Translations under genes and position numbers: made by a program
Shown here: one piece after another, positions 16,755 to 25,500 of the stretch
Position numbering within the stretch: the first letter of the stretch is position 1
How the letters are laid out: each line of letters opens with the position of its first letter
Notes under the pieces: model-generated
Database searches by the model: none
Seen by the model: only the letters and a program-made list of their open reading frames with translations
Told to the model about the DNA's origin: nothing
DNA from: Methanomicrobiaceae archaeon
GTDB lineage: Archaea; Halobacteriota; Methanomicrobia; Methanomicrobiales; Methanomicrobiaceae
Assembly: GCA_016937345.1 (NCBI GenBank)
Contig: JAFGWE010000003.1
Coordinates: 1-64,000 of the forward strand
DNA: 64,000 bases
Direction of reading: 5' to 3'

Positions 16755-17764
16755 TTTTGCTTCTTATTTCTCTTTTTTTATTATCTCCGGCATCAGCAGA
16801 AATTTCAATTTACTGGCCTGGTTCGGGAGATAATTCTATCAGTACAGCAGATGTGCTGGATATTACAAACGGACCTGATGAAAGTGTTGTTTTTGCAACA
16901 TCCAATGGATTATCAGTTTTTAAAGACGGCCTCTGGACTATTTATCACCCAAAGGCAAAAGACAAAAGAGGATATCTTGAAGGAATACCTCTGGAGAATT
17001 ATATAACATGTGTCGAGTATGACAGTGAAAACAACCTATGGCTTGGTTATAGTGACGGAATACAGATATACGACGGTTATACAATTCCTGTTACCTTAAA
17101 GCCCCCCCAGAGAACCCTTATAAGTTATTCTATAAACGACCTACAGTCTCTGGGAGATCAGATGTGGGTTTCTACAGGAGATTCAGGGATTTATTGTTAC
17201 CAGAACGGGGAGTGGAAATGGTTTCAGCCATCTGAAAAAACAGGCCTTATGGCAAACAGGATAACAAGTATGGCAGTAGATTATTCAACAGGAACTCTTG
17301 TTCTTGCATCTGCAAATCAGGGTCAGTATATACTTCAAAGCAATGATACCATAAACCCATATTTCCAAAGGATTAATGAGCCGTATATCGTAAACGACAT
17401 GAAAGAAGTCCGCTCAAGTTATTTTGGAGGAGTATACTTCTTTAATAAAACTGACATTGTCTCATATGGTAAAGATGGTTCAGTGCATATTCTGAATATA
17501 AAAGATCTTTCGTATTCATCCGATTATATCACAGATCTTTCTTCCACATCTGAGAATAAATTAATAATTGGTACAAACTTCGGTCTTTATGCATGGAAAA
17601 ACAGAGTAGTTACAGATTCGTTTTCACGAAAGGAAATTATGAACAACCAGATAAAAAAGGTATTTGTTGATGCAGAAGGCAGGTTATGGTTTATAAACAA
17701 ATATTTTGCAGGGTATTACTACCAGAATGAGTATATACCAACAATCTCATTAGAGATATTCTGA
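16739..17764 (+). CDS. Exported beta-propeller protein at the end of the che operon
   Basis: A 341-residue protein with a clear Sec signal peptide (residues 1-20, hydrophobic, ending PASA|E). The rest is repeats of the two-component-regulator-propeller type: SVVFATSNGLSVFKDGLWTIY, then NLWLGYSDGIQIYDG, QMWVSTGDSGIYCYQNGEW, IIGTNFGLYAW and RLWFINKYFAGYY. It lacks any kinase, receiver or membrane output domain, so it would be a secreted or pseudoperiplasmic propeller, perhaps for ligand or surface binding. The start overlaps cheD by 16 bases. Such a protein in a chemotaxis operon is unusual; it could be a ligand-binding partner of a receptor or have a role outside taxis. Confidence 0.75.
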   Translation: MHRNLILLLISLFLLSPASAEISIYWPGSGDNSISTADVLDITNGPDESVVFATSNGLSVFKDGLWTIYHPKAKDKRGYLEGIPLENYITCVEYDSENNLWLGYSDGIQIYDGYTIPVTLKPPQRTLISYSINDLQSLGDQMWVSTGDSGIYCYQNGEWKWFQPSEKTGLMANRITSMAVDYSTGTLVLASANQGQYILQSNDTINPYFQRINEPYIVNDMKEVRSSYFGGVYFFNKTDIVSYGKDGSVHILNIKDLSYSSDYITDLSSTSENKLIIGTNFGLYAWKNRVVTDSFSRKEIMNNQIKKVFVDAEGRLWFINKYFAGYYYQNEYIPTISLEIF

Positions 17765-17801
17765 TTTTTTAATGCACAATAAATAGTAATAGAAGAATGA
17801 T

Positions 17802-18998
17802 TCATTCCTGAATCTTGATTACCTGAGCAGCATATTTGTCAAGTGAATCCAGAAATGCATTTTTTGCAGCTTTTTTGCGGTTTAGATCCTCGGAAAAAAT
17901 ATCTTTCATCAGATAATCAATAGCGACAAGATAAAAGTTAAGTGACTTAAACCTCTTTTTAAGCTCTTTGAACTGAATTTCAGCATCACCCTTCTCATCC
18001 CTCATTATTAGAAGAGCAAGATCAAACAGCTGAACAAGATAATGAGGCATTCCTTTATTAAGCGCTATCTCCCTGAAATCAGTGTATGAATTTTTACTGT
18101 TTGAAAGAAGCGACAGTTTAATTCCATAATACAATGGCTCAAGGCTGTCCTGATTCTGCTGTGTCATCTGTTTTACAACACCTGCAGCACCAACGCCATC
18201 ACGTTTTTCGAGTTTCAGGTAGAAATTCTCCCTTAAAAAATCCTGATCATTGTAAAAACGGTCAATTGCATAATTTAAAAACTGCTCTCTTTTCTCATCA
18301 TTTTTATCATTTTTTGCTTTTTGAATGCCAATCTTTAAAAACCACTTTTCATTAGGGAACCATTCCAGAGATTTTTTTATTATACCCCAAAAGGCACGCT
18401 CCATTACCTCATTGTCCTTTATATCCAGTTGTTTCAGTCGTAAGACAGGAGGCTGTACTCGTGCAAGCTCAATAAGAATTTCCCTCGCATTTAATTCAAA
18501 TCTGGAAGGAGTCTGGTTTCCACCACCCGATCCCTTCTTCTTCATATCAATATCAGCAAGACAATAGTAACAATATGAGATATAAATTCCTATACGTGCA
18601 TCGTACTTCCAGTATTCACCAAAATAATCAATTGCTTCCTTATACAATCCAAGATCCATCATTTTGATGCCGGAAAGAATTTTTAAAGTAGATCTTCCCG
18701 ATTTTTTTCTTTTGCACCTTAAAGCGTTCTTTACAACATTTTCGACAAAATTAATCTGGTTTGCCTCTTTGTTTGACTTCATAATGCGATATGCAATCGC
18801 ATCAATAAACTCATCATATGTAGTGTTGTCAATATCCGGAAACGCATTGTCCAGAGCCGACATTACATGACCAAAAAAAACAGGAAGACTTGAGGCAATT
18901 TTCTCAGGATTGCCATCAATATAAGAAAAAAGGTCGGTTTTTAAGGAGTCAGTCTTATCATATCTGATTGCATCTGTTAATCTCTCCTCACCTGGCAT
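17802..18998 (-). CDS. Helical (TPR-like) protein of unknown function downstream of ABCE1
   Basis: A 398-residue soluble, mostly helical protein with no signal peptide or membrane helix. Segments such as LKILSGIKMMDLGLYKEAIDYFGEYWKYDARIG resemble a TPR-type helical repeat, and the whole looks like a helical solenoid. I do not recognise the family. It ends in convergence with the propeller gene. It starts 51 bases after the stop of the ABCE1 gene on the same strand, with an A/T-rich TATA-like stretch around 19008-19022, so it may be co-transcribed with ABCE1 or use its own promoter. A scaffold role is possible, but nothing in the sequence fixes the function. Confidence 0.7.
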   Translation of the reverse strand: MPGEERLTDAIRYDKTDSLKTDLFSYIDGNPEKIASSLPVFFGHVMSALDNAFPDIDNTTYDEFIDAIAYRIMKSNKEANQINFVENVVKNALRCKRKKSGRSTLKILSGIKMMDLGLYKEAIDYFGEYWKYDARIGIYISYCYYCLADIDMKKKGSGGGNQTPSRFELNAREILIELARVQPPVLRLKQLDIKDNEVMERAFWGIIKKSLEWFPNEKWFLKIGIQKAKNDKNDEKREQFLNYAIDRFYNDQDFLRENFYLKLEKRDGVGAAGVVKQMTQQNQDSLEPLYYGIKLSLLSNSKNSYTDFREIALNKGMPHYLVQLFDLALLIMRDEKGDAEIQFKELKKRFKSLNFYLVAIDYLMKDIFSEDLNRKKAAKNAFLDSLDKYAAQVIKIQE

Positions 18999-19049
18999 TT
19001 TCCAACCCCTGTAATAATATAATCTCTCTTCCTTTTAGAGAGTTAAATA

Positions 19050-20825
19050 TTATGATTTACTTATGTCAGCATAGTAGTACTCGCCGGATGAACGCTGTTC
19101 CCGGTCCAGGTAGCTTTGTGGTTTATTTATTCTGGGTCTTCCACTCTTATCCCTTCTGAATGTGATACCTAACTCTTTTAAGAAATAGTTCATTCCTTCC
19201 TGCATATCAAAAGGTCCTACAGCCTTGCCACTGATTCCGGGCTGTCCGTCAAATACCAAAAGCCTCTCACTGATCATATCAATTACATAGATATCATGGT
19301 CTATCACAAGGACACCCGATTCGCTACTCTCTGCATGCCTGCGAAGAACCCGGGCCAGATTAACACGCTGCTCAACATCAAGATGTGCACTGGGTTCATC
19401 AAGAATGTATAAATCCGCTTCCTGGGCAAGGCATAATGCAATAGCAACACGCTGCAATTCTCCTCCGGACAGCTGATCAACACCGGACTGAAGAATTTTA
19501 TCAAGAGAAAGTGGCTCAATTATCTCATGTAAGAAATATGATGTATCAAATCTGCTTGTGGTTCTTCTTAAAAGGAACTCTACAGTATCCTTTGAATCAG
19601 TCTTAATATATTGTGGTTTAAATGCAACCTTAACAGTTGATGAGAGCTTTCCTGAATCCGGTATCTCAACACCTGCCAGAAGCTTTGCAAAGGTACTCTT
19701 TCCAATACCATTTGCACCTACAACACCCAGAACTTCTCCTGATTTAATATCGCCCCCTTTTACTTCAAGATGAAAAGATTCCCCATAGCTCTTCTCAAAT
19801 GAAGGGAATTCATAAAGGATTTCTCTTTCACTGTCTCTCTGATGTGCACGTTTTTCAAACGTAACCGAGTAGTCCCGGAATCTTACATTTTCCTCTGTCA
19901 GGAACCCTTCAAGGTATTGATTTATTCCGACTCTCACACCTTTCGGCTTTGTAATGATACCAAAAACCGATGGCTTACCGTATGCCACATGAACATTGTC
20001 TGCAAGCATGTCAAGAATTGCAAGATCGTGCTCAACAATCATGACATGGCTCGTTTCAGAGATATCCCTTATAATCCTTGCTGCAGCCATTCTCTGGTAT
20101 ATATCCAGATAGGGAGTTATTTCATCAAGGAAATAGAAATCAGCCTTTCTACAAAGGGCTGCTGCTATTGCAACACGCTGCAGCTCCCCGCCTGATATGT
20201 TACGCACGTCCCTTTCAAGAATGGATTCAAGCTTTAATTCTTCTATATATTTTTCAAGGCAGCCTCTTTCATCTGTTGATTTAAGAAGGTCTGAAACCTT
20301 TCCACTGAAAACTTTAGGTATGAAATCAATATACTGGGGTTTGACTGAGACCTTCAGACTTCCTGAAGAGATCTTCTGTAGGTAGTCCTGAAGCTCAGTA
20401 CCGGTATATTTCTTCATTATTTCATCCCAGGACGCTTCAACATCAGTAAGTCCCAGATTTGGAACTAACTGACCTGAAAGAATACTTACCGCAGTACTCT
20501 TTCCAATACCATTTGCACCAAGAATACCAGTTACCTTCCCCTCTATCGGTACTGCCATACCATATAAGGCAAAACCATTAGCTCCATACCGGTGTGTCGG
20601 GTATTCAAGCTCTTCCGGAAGCGTAATAATATCTATTGCATCAAAAGGACATTTTTTTATACAAATTCCACAGCCTACACACAATTCTTCGGAGATAACG
20701 GCTTTTCCATTTTCACCAATAATTACCGTTTCATCTCCGGTTCTTACACGCGGACAGTATATTATACATTCTTTTCCGCATTTTTTTGAATGACATCTGT
20801 CCTTATGAACCACCGCTATTCGCAT
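19050..20825 (-). CDS. abce1: Ribosome recycling ATPase ABCE1 (RLI)
   Basis: A 591-residue ABCE1. The N-terminal Fe-S domain has two cysteine sets: CHSKKCGKECIIYCP and CVGCGICIKKCPFDAI, binding two 4Fe-4S clusters. Two ABC cassettes follow, each with Walker A GANGIGKST, signature SGGELQRVAI and a Walker B Asp-Glu (FLDEIT and ILDEPS). It splits ribosomes after termination or after Pelota-mediated rescue, and acts in initiation. Length and motifs are normal. Pelota and RqcH are close by on the other strand, making a translation-rescue neighbourhood. Confidence 0.97.
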   Translation of the reverse strand: MRIAVVHKDRCHSKKCGKECIIYCPRVRTGDETVIIGENGKAVISEELCVGCGICIKKCPFDAIDIITLPEELEYPTHRYGANGFALYGMAVPIEGKVTGILGANGIGKSTAVSILSGQLVPNLGLTDVEASWDEIMKKYTGTELQDYLQKISSGSLKVSVKPQYIDFIPKVFSGKVSDLLKSTDERGCLEKYIEELKLESILERDVRNISGGELQRVAIAAALCRKADFYFLDEITPYLDIYQRMAAARIIRDISETSHVMIVEHDLAILDMLADNVHVAYGKPSVFGIITKPKGVRVGINQYLEGFLTEENVRFRDYSVTFEKRAHQRDSEREILYEFPSFEKSYGESFHLEVKGGDIKSGEVLGVVGANGIGKSTFAKLLAGVEIPDSGKLSSTVKVAFKPQYIKTDSKDTVEFLLRRTTSRFDTSYFLHEIIEPLSLDKILQSGVDQLSGGELQRVAIALCLAQEADLYILDEPSAHLDVEQRVNLARVLRRHAESSESGVLVIDHDIYVIDMISERLLVFDGQPGISGKAVGPFDMQEGMNYFLKELGITFRRDKSGRPRINKPQSYLDREQRSSGEYYYADISKS

Positions 20826-20985
20826 AAAATCATCCCGAAATTATAAAATGAGACCACCATGGCCTTTAGATACTCTTCTTAAAAAATTACTTTTTGCAGA
20901 ACCAGATCCCTTTTTTAATCTGCTGATCAAATTTTGGGATCCGGACATTTTTTTATTTTTTTCCATTTTTCAGGTATTAATATTT

Positions 20986-21342
20986 TCAGAGTGTAAGGAG
21001 GATTGTCCAGGATATAAACCAGAATGCAAATGCCATAAAGCCCTGGTAAAACCAGTCTTTTCCTCCAAGTTTGGAGTAGTCAATCCTCAATGCAATAAAC
21101 ACATGTTTTTGAAACACAATTCCTGCCAATAATAAAAGCAGACCCAGAATTGCCCGAGGCTCACCTTCAGGTGAAGTTGGATCACCTATTACAAAATAAG
21201 CAATAACTCCTGTTGCAATACCCATAAAACATGCAACAGCAGTACGAATCATCCGCTCGCGGTGACCTTTCATCTTATCTTCAGGGGTTTTTTTAACCTC
21301 TTTTGGCTCTATGATATCTTCCGAAATATTTCCCTCAGTCAT
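20986..21342 (-). CDS. EMC6-like small membrane protein
   Basis: A 118-residue protein from the ATG at 21342. A longer reading from 21408 would run into the neighbouring divergent gene's start and adds residues with no family resemblance. After a polar N-terminus with KGHRERMIRTAVACFMGIATG, three hydrophobic segments follow (about 36-54, 62-82 and 98-117). This arrangement matches the archaeal EMC6-like family, related to a small subunit of the ER membrane protein insertase. The gene is divergent from rqcH with only 54 bases between the two starts. A role in membrane protein insertion or quality control is plausible; the family assignment is from pattern memory and moderately sure. Confidence 0.7.
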   Translation of the reverse strand: MTEGNISEDIIEPKEVKKTPEDKMKGHRERMIRTAVACFMGIATGVIAYFVIGDPTSPEGEPRAILGLLLLLAGIVFQKHVFIALRIDYSKLGGKDWFYQGFMAFAFWFISWTILLTL

Positions 21343-21396
21343 TAAGACACCAGTGACTATTTTTTGGTTTTCAGACAATATGTAGTTTGGTATATA

Positions 21397-23286
21397 ATGG
21401 CAACACAAAAAGGGATGAGCGGCATTGATCTTAATGCCATGCTCTTTGAACTAAAATCCTGCCTTCCTTTGTGGATTGGCAAAGTTTATCAGTATAATAT
21501 CAATACTTTTGGTTTTAGGTTCAACGGAGATGACCGCCAGAAATATAGCTTTATTGTAGAATGCGGGCGGCGCGCCCACATCACCAAAAATCTTCCTGAT
21601 TCCCCTAAAAATCCATCAGGATATTCGATGTTTCTCAGAAAATACATATCAGGTGGAAAAATCCTTGATATAAAACAGTACGGAATCCAAAGAATCCTTG
21701 ATTTTACTATAGGTAAAACCGAGAAACAGTATCACCTGATATTCGAACTTTTTGATGACGGAAACGCAGTATTATGTGATGAAAACTATGTAATTATAAA
21801 TCCTCTTAAAAATCACAGATTTAAGGACCGAGAAGTTTTACCAGGTGCAACATACATATTCCCGGGAGAAAATACTGATTTTTTTACTACTGGGGATGTA
21901 GAAAATATTCTGATAAATTCAGAAAAGGACCTTGTCAGAACACTTGCATCAGGTCTTATGATGGGTGGAAATTATGCAGAGGAACTCTGTGAGATTACAG
22001 GTCTTAGCAAAAAGTCAGACCCAAAATCAGGTGACCCAAAAATAATTCTTGAAGCATTCAGAGATATTATCAGACGCACAGAAACTGGTAAAAGGCCAGT
22101 AATCACAAATTCCGGGTGCTGGCCCTTTTTATTCGCCGGAGAAAAAACAGTAGCAGAATTTAGCCTTTACAACACTGCTCTTGAAAACTACTACCCCCTT
22201 CCCGAAACAGAGCAGGAGAAAACAAAACCAAAACTTTCAAAGGCTGAAATAATTAGAAACCGACAAAAAAAGGCCATAATAGGATTTGAATCAAGAATTT
22301 CTGATCTTCAGAACAAAGTGGATCTGATATACTCAAATTATCAGGTTATATCAGATATAATTCAGACTCTTGACAACGCGAGTAAAAATCATTCATGGCA
22401 GGATATTGAAGAGATCCTCAAAAACAATAAAAACTCTGTTTCAAGTATGATATCAGGTGTTCATCCGCAGGATGCATCAGTAGATGTTAAAATAAACAGC
22501 ACCATCATAAAAATATTTGTTCATGAAAGCATTGAGGCCAATGCAAACCGCATCTACAGTGAAATAAAAAAATACAAGAAGAAAAAGACAGGTGCCTTAA
22601 GGGCAATGGAAAGATTTGTCGTAACAGATAAACCCGAACCGAAAAAGGAGTTTGTTTACCTTAAACCAAAATGGTACCACCGTTTCAGATGGTTCTATAC
22701 AAGCGACGGGGTTTTGGTAATAGGGGGACGTGATGCAGGCACCAACGAAGAGATAGTCAAAAAATACATGGAAGGAAATGACAAGTTTGTCCATGCTGAT
22801 GTACATGGCGGAAGTATAGTAATTGTCAAAGGAGAGACAGAATGCTGGGACGAAGTAACACAGTTTGCAGCATCATACTCCAACATCTGGAAAGCAGGCC
22901 ATTTCTCAGGAGATGTATATGCCGCTGACCGTCAGCAGGTAAGTAAAACTGCAGAGTCAGGAGAGTTCGTTGCAAGGGGTGCATTTGTTATCAGGGGCGA
23001 GAGAAAATACTACCATGACGTACCTGTGGGGGTTGCAATTGGTCTTCAGTATGAACCTGCACTTGCAGTTATTGGAGGACCGGTTTCTGCAATAAAAAAC
23101 AGGGCAAGATACTATGTCGTCTTAAAACCAGGTACATTTGAGCCCAACGATTCCGCAAGGAAAATTTTAAAAGCACTTAAAGATATGATACCTGCCGAAA
23201 ATCAAAAAGAGTTAAAAAATATATTGAACACGGAAAAAATCGCTGCATTTGTTCCACCCGGTGGTTCAGATATTGTCGGAGAATAA
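21397..23286 (+). CDS. rqcH: Ribosome quality-control protein RqcH/NEMF (NFACT family)
   Basis: A 629-residue NFACT protein from the ATG at 21397; a TTG at 21364 is less likely. Domains in order are NFACT-N (~1-210), helix-hairpin-helix and coiled coil (~285-420), and NFACT-R (~435-550, with DGVLVIGGRDAGTNEEIVKKYM and HADVHGGS). RqcH binds 60S/50S-peptidyl-tRNA complexes and adds C-terminal alanine tails to stalled chains. Where most homologues have a conserved Asp-Arg pair in NFACT-N, this protein appears to have Q98-R99 (KQYGIQRILDF). If the alignment is right, the acidic residue of the DR motif is lost. The Pelota gene follows two bases after the stop. Confidence 0.93.
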   Translation: MATQKGMSGIDLNAMLFELKSCLPLWIGKVYQYNINTFGFRFNGDDRQKYSFIVECGRRAHITKNLPDSPKNPSGYSMFLRKYISGGKILDIKQYGIQRILDFTIGKTEKQYHLIFELFDDGNAVLCDENYVIINPLKNHRFKDREVLPGATYIFPGENTDFFTTGDVENILINSEKDLVRTLASGLMMGGNYAEELCEITGLSKKSDPKSGDPKIILEAFRDIIRRTETGKRPVITNSGCWPFLFAGEKTVAEFSLYNTALENYYPLPETEQEKTKPKLSKAEIIRNRQKKAIIGFESRISDLQNKVDLIYSNYQVISDIIQTLDNASKNHSWQDIEEILKNNKNSVSSMISGVHPQDASVDVKINSTIIKIFVHESIEANANRIYSEIKKYKKKKTGALRAMERFVVTDKPEPKKEFVYLKPKWYHRFRWFYTSDGVLVIGGRDAGTNEEIVKKYMEGNDKFVHADVHGGSIVIVKGETECWDEVTQFAASYSNIWKAGHFSGDVYAADRQQVSKTAESGEFVARGAFVIRGERKYYHDVPVGVAIGLQYEPALAVIGGPVSAIKNRARYYVVLKPGTFEPNDSARKILKALKDMIPAENQKELKNILNTEKIAAFVPPGGSDIVGE

Positions 23287-23288
23287 GT

Positions 23289-24311
23289 ATGAAGGCCGAA
23301 TATGGTGAATTAAAGAAATCTTCTGGTGAGATCAGACTTTTTCCTGAAAACACCGATGATCTCTGGCATCTTGAACACCTCATATCAACAGGAAGTCTTG
23401 TCTATGCAACAACTTTCAGGAGTCTTGAAAATGCAACGGATAAAACCAGACCGGAAAAAATAGAGAAAAAACCTGTCCGCCTTGGTATAAGAGTTGAAAA
23501 AGTTGAGTTTCACCATAATGCAAACAGACTGAGAATATCAGGAATAATTGAGTATGGGCCCGATAGTGGATTTTTTCATACTCTTAATGTTGAAGCGGGC
23601 TATGAAATATCAGTCATACAATACTGGAGCAGAATTGATCTTGAAAGAGTTGAAAGAGCTGTCAAATCATCATCAACAGGGCTGATCCATGTAATCACAA
23701 TAGAGGAAGGAGAATGTGAAGTCTACAGGATGAGACAATTCGGTCCTGAATTTGCAAAATCAGTTATTAGTGGTTCAGGAAAACGAGAAGGATTAAACAA
23801 CAGGCAGGCGTTTTTTGAAGATATTCTGGAAATAATCTCACAGACTACAGGACCCTTGATTATTGCCGGTCCGGGATTTATAAAAGATGACTTCATGAAT
23901 TTCATAAGGACAAAGGACAGGGATACCGCACAGAGGTGCATAACCGCAGATACCAGAAGAAGCGGAAGAGGTGCTGTTCAGGAGGTCATAGGACAGGGTA
24001 TTCTTGAAAAAGTTACAGAAGATATCCAGCTCAAACGTGAAGTTTTGGCAATGGAAGAACTTATTAAAAGAATATCTTCCGAAGGTAATGCTGCATACGG
24101 TAAAAAAGAAGTTGAATCTGCTGTTGATTTCGGTGCGACTGAAAATATTCTTGTATGCGACACTCTTATAAGAGATATTTCTGTTGCAAAACTTCTGGAA
24201 AAAGCTGAAAACATGCGTTCTGAAATAATCGTTCTTTCAACTGAGTTTGAACCGGGAAAACAGCTTTCTGCTCTCGGAGGCATTGCAGCACTTTTGAGAT
24301 ATAAGATCTAA
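23289..24311 (+). CDS. pelA: mRNA surveillance protein Pelota
   Basis: A 340-residue archaeal Pelota, of normal length. It has the N-terminal Sm-like domain (LFPENTDDLWHLEHLISTGSLVYATTFRS), the eRF1-like central domain (ITIEEGECEVYRMRQFGPEF, then RQAFFEDILEIIS) and the C-terminal L7Ae-like domain. With aEF1alpha it recognises ribosomes with an empty or stalled A site and recruits ABCE1 to split them. The gene lies two bases after rqcH, almost certainly in one transcript. ABCE1 is encoded about 2.5 kb to the left. Confidence 0.96.
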   Translation: MKAEYGELKKSSGEIRLFPENTDDLWHLEHLISTGSLVYATTFRSLENATDKTRPEKIEKKPVRLGIRVEKVEFHHNANRLRISGIIEYGPDSGFFHTLNVEAGYEISVIQYWSRIDLERVERAVKSSSTGLIHVITIEEGECEVYRMRQFGPEFAKSVISGSGKREGLNNRQAFFEDILEIISQTTGPLIIAGPGFIKDDFMNFIRTKDRDTAQRCITADTRRSGRGAVQEVIGQGILEKVTEDIQLKREVLAMEELIKRISSEGNAAYGKKEVESAVDFGATENILVCDTLIRDISVAKLLEKAENMRSEIIVLSTEFEPGKQLSALGGIAALLRYKI

Positions 24312-24373
24312 GATATTTAATCTCTTTTTCTACAGTGAAATCTTAAATACATTGATAATAAGTATTTATCATT

Positions 24374-24643
24374 ATGAGTGAGAAAATCAAAAACAATCCT
24401 CTCAGGGTTATTGCGGCACTGATTCTTGGTGTTGTTATAGGCGTTATCGGATTCTTCATTGTGGCATTAATTCTCGGACTGATAGAAGATATGTCCGGAT
24501 TTGCAACCGGAATTACTGCAAATTTCTCTGAAAATATTGTTAGTGCAGTGCTTCTTCTGATTTTTGTAATCGCAGGAGCAGGATTCTTTTACTGGAAGGT
24601 TTCAACAACACCACCGTCAAAAGAGCCGTCAGATTCTGAATGA
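24374..24643 (+). CDS. Small membrane protein, unknown function
   Basis: An 89-residue protein with two strong hydrophobic segments (about residues 11-38 and 51-73), a short polar N-terminus and a polar C-terminal tail. I do not recognise the family. It lies 62 bases after pelota. A stretch TACATTGATAATAAGTATTTATC before the ATG contains TATA-like sequence, so it may have its own promoter. It could be a membrane partner of the rescue genes or unrelated. Confidence 0.65.
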   Translation: MSEKIKNNPLRVIAALILGVVIGVIGFFIVALILGLIEDMSGFATGITANFSENIVSAVLLLIFVIAGAGFFYWKVSTTPPSKEPSDSE

Positions 24644-24713
24644 ATGTTAAATATCCTAAAAAGGATATTTTTAAAAACGTTTATGAAATTAATATTTCAT
24701 TAACTGCTTAATG

Positions 24714-24734
24714 AAAAATCACAAAGTGATTTTT
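24714..24734. terminator. Bidirectional hairpin terminator between convergent genes
   Basis: AAAAATCAC at 24714-24722 and GTGATTTTT at 24726-24734 form a perfect nine-base stem with an AAA loop. Read from either side it ends in a run of U. It sits between the small membrane protein gene and the FKBP gene, which point at each other. Confidence 0.6.
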
Positions 24735-24743
24735 AGGCAGGTT

Positions 24744-25445
24744 TTAATCCTCTTTTGCTTCTTCAACAGGTTCTAAATCCTGTTTTTCAGGTTTTTTGAA
24801 TGATTCTTTTAGAACGATCTCTTTGATGTCATCGACATACTCAAACACCTGATGAACTGCCATTCCCTTGCCCATCATCCAGCGCTGATCATATGAAATT
24901 CCCGGCGGCAGAACAATTGTTAAAATGCCGTCATTTAATTCCATGTCAAGTTCACGGTTCACAAAAAGATTGAATACTGCCTTTGCCTGTTCAAGTGACC
25001 CTTCAACCACTCCCTCAACTGTGTACTTGTAAGAAAGTGTTCTGCCAGCAAGCATGTGATTAAAATCAATTACAGCACGCTTTCCAATGATATTAACAAT
25101 AATACCCTGGCGTCCTTCTGATGAAACACGCATACCAACAGTTGGTTTTTCCTTGAACTCCTTGACAGGAACCGATTTTACAAGTGAGCTATCGTGTTCT
25201 CCATATGCTTTTTCCGGAGTGATTGTAACTTCGTACTCAGTACCTGTCTCTTTTCCTGCAAGATCCTCATCAAGTCCCGGGATAACATGGTTACCCCCGA
25301 TTCGGATAACAATTGGCTCGTATTTTTTTCCCTCTGAAAAAGTGTCATTTTTCTTTGCCACTTCTTCATAGGTTGTATCAAAAATATTACCATCTGCTGA
25401 ACCGGTATAGTTCAGCCTGACAAAATCGCCTTCTTTTATTGCCAT
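24744..25445 (-). CDS. FKBP-type peptidyl-prolyl cis-trans isomerase (SlyD-like)
   Basis: A 233-residue cytosolic FKBP. The FKBP core starts MAIKEGDFVRLNYTGSADGN.FDTT and includes GGNHVIPGLDEDLAGKETG. An insert-in-flap chaperone domain lies between, and the core closes with VIDFNHMLAGRTL, as in archaeal long-type FKBPs. The C-terminal ~75 residues form an additional domain common in methanogen homologues, ending in an acidic tail. It speeds proline isomerisation and has holdase activity. It is monocistronic, with convergence on the left and a divergent gene on the right. Confidence 0.93.
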   Translation of the reverse strand: MAIKEGDFVRLNYTGSADGNIFDTTYEEVAKKNDTFSEGKKYEPIVIRIGGNHVIPGLDEDLAGKETGTEYEVTITPEKAYGEHDSSLVKSVPVKEFKEKPTVGMRVSSEGRQGIIVNIIGKRAVIDFNHMLAGRTLSYKYTVEGVVEGSLEQAKAVFNLFVNRELDMELNDGILTIVLPPGISYDQRWMMGKGMAVHQVFEYVDDIKEIVLKESFKKPEKQDLEPVEEAKED

Positions 25446-25500
25446 AAAATTACACCTGTCTATATTAGTTGGTTCAATCTACCTATATAAGTGATGCAGA

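Noticed and set aside
21343-21408. Longer start for the EMC6-like protein
   Set aside because: The extra residues cross the divergent rqcH start and have no family resemblance.
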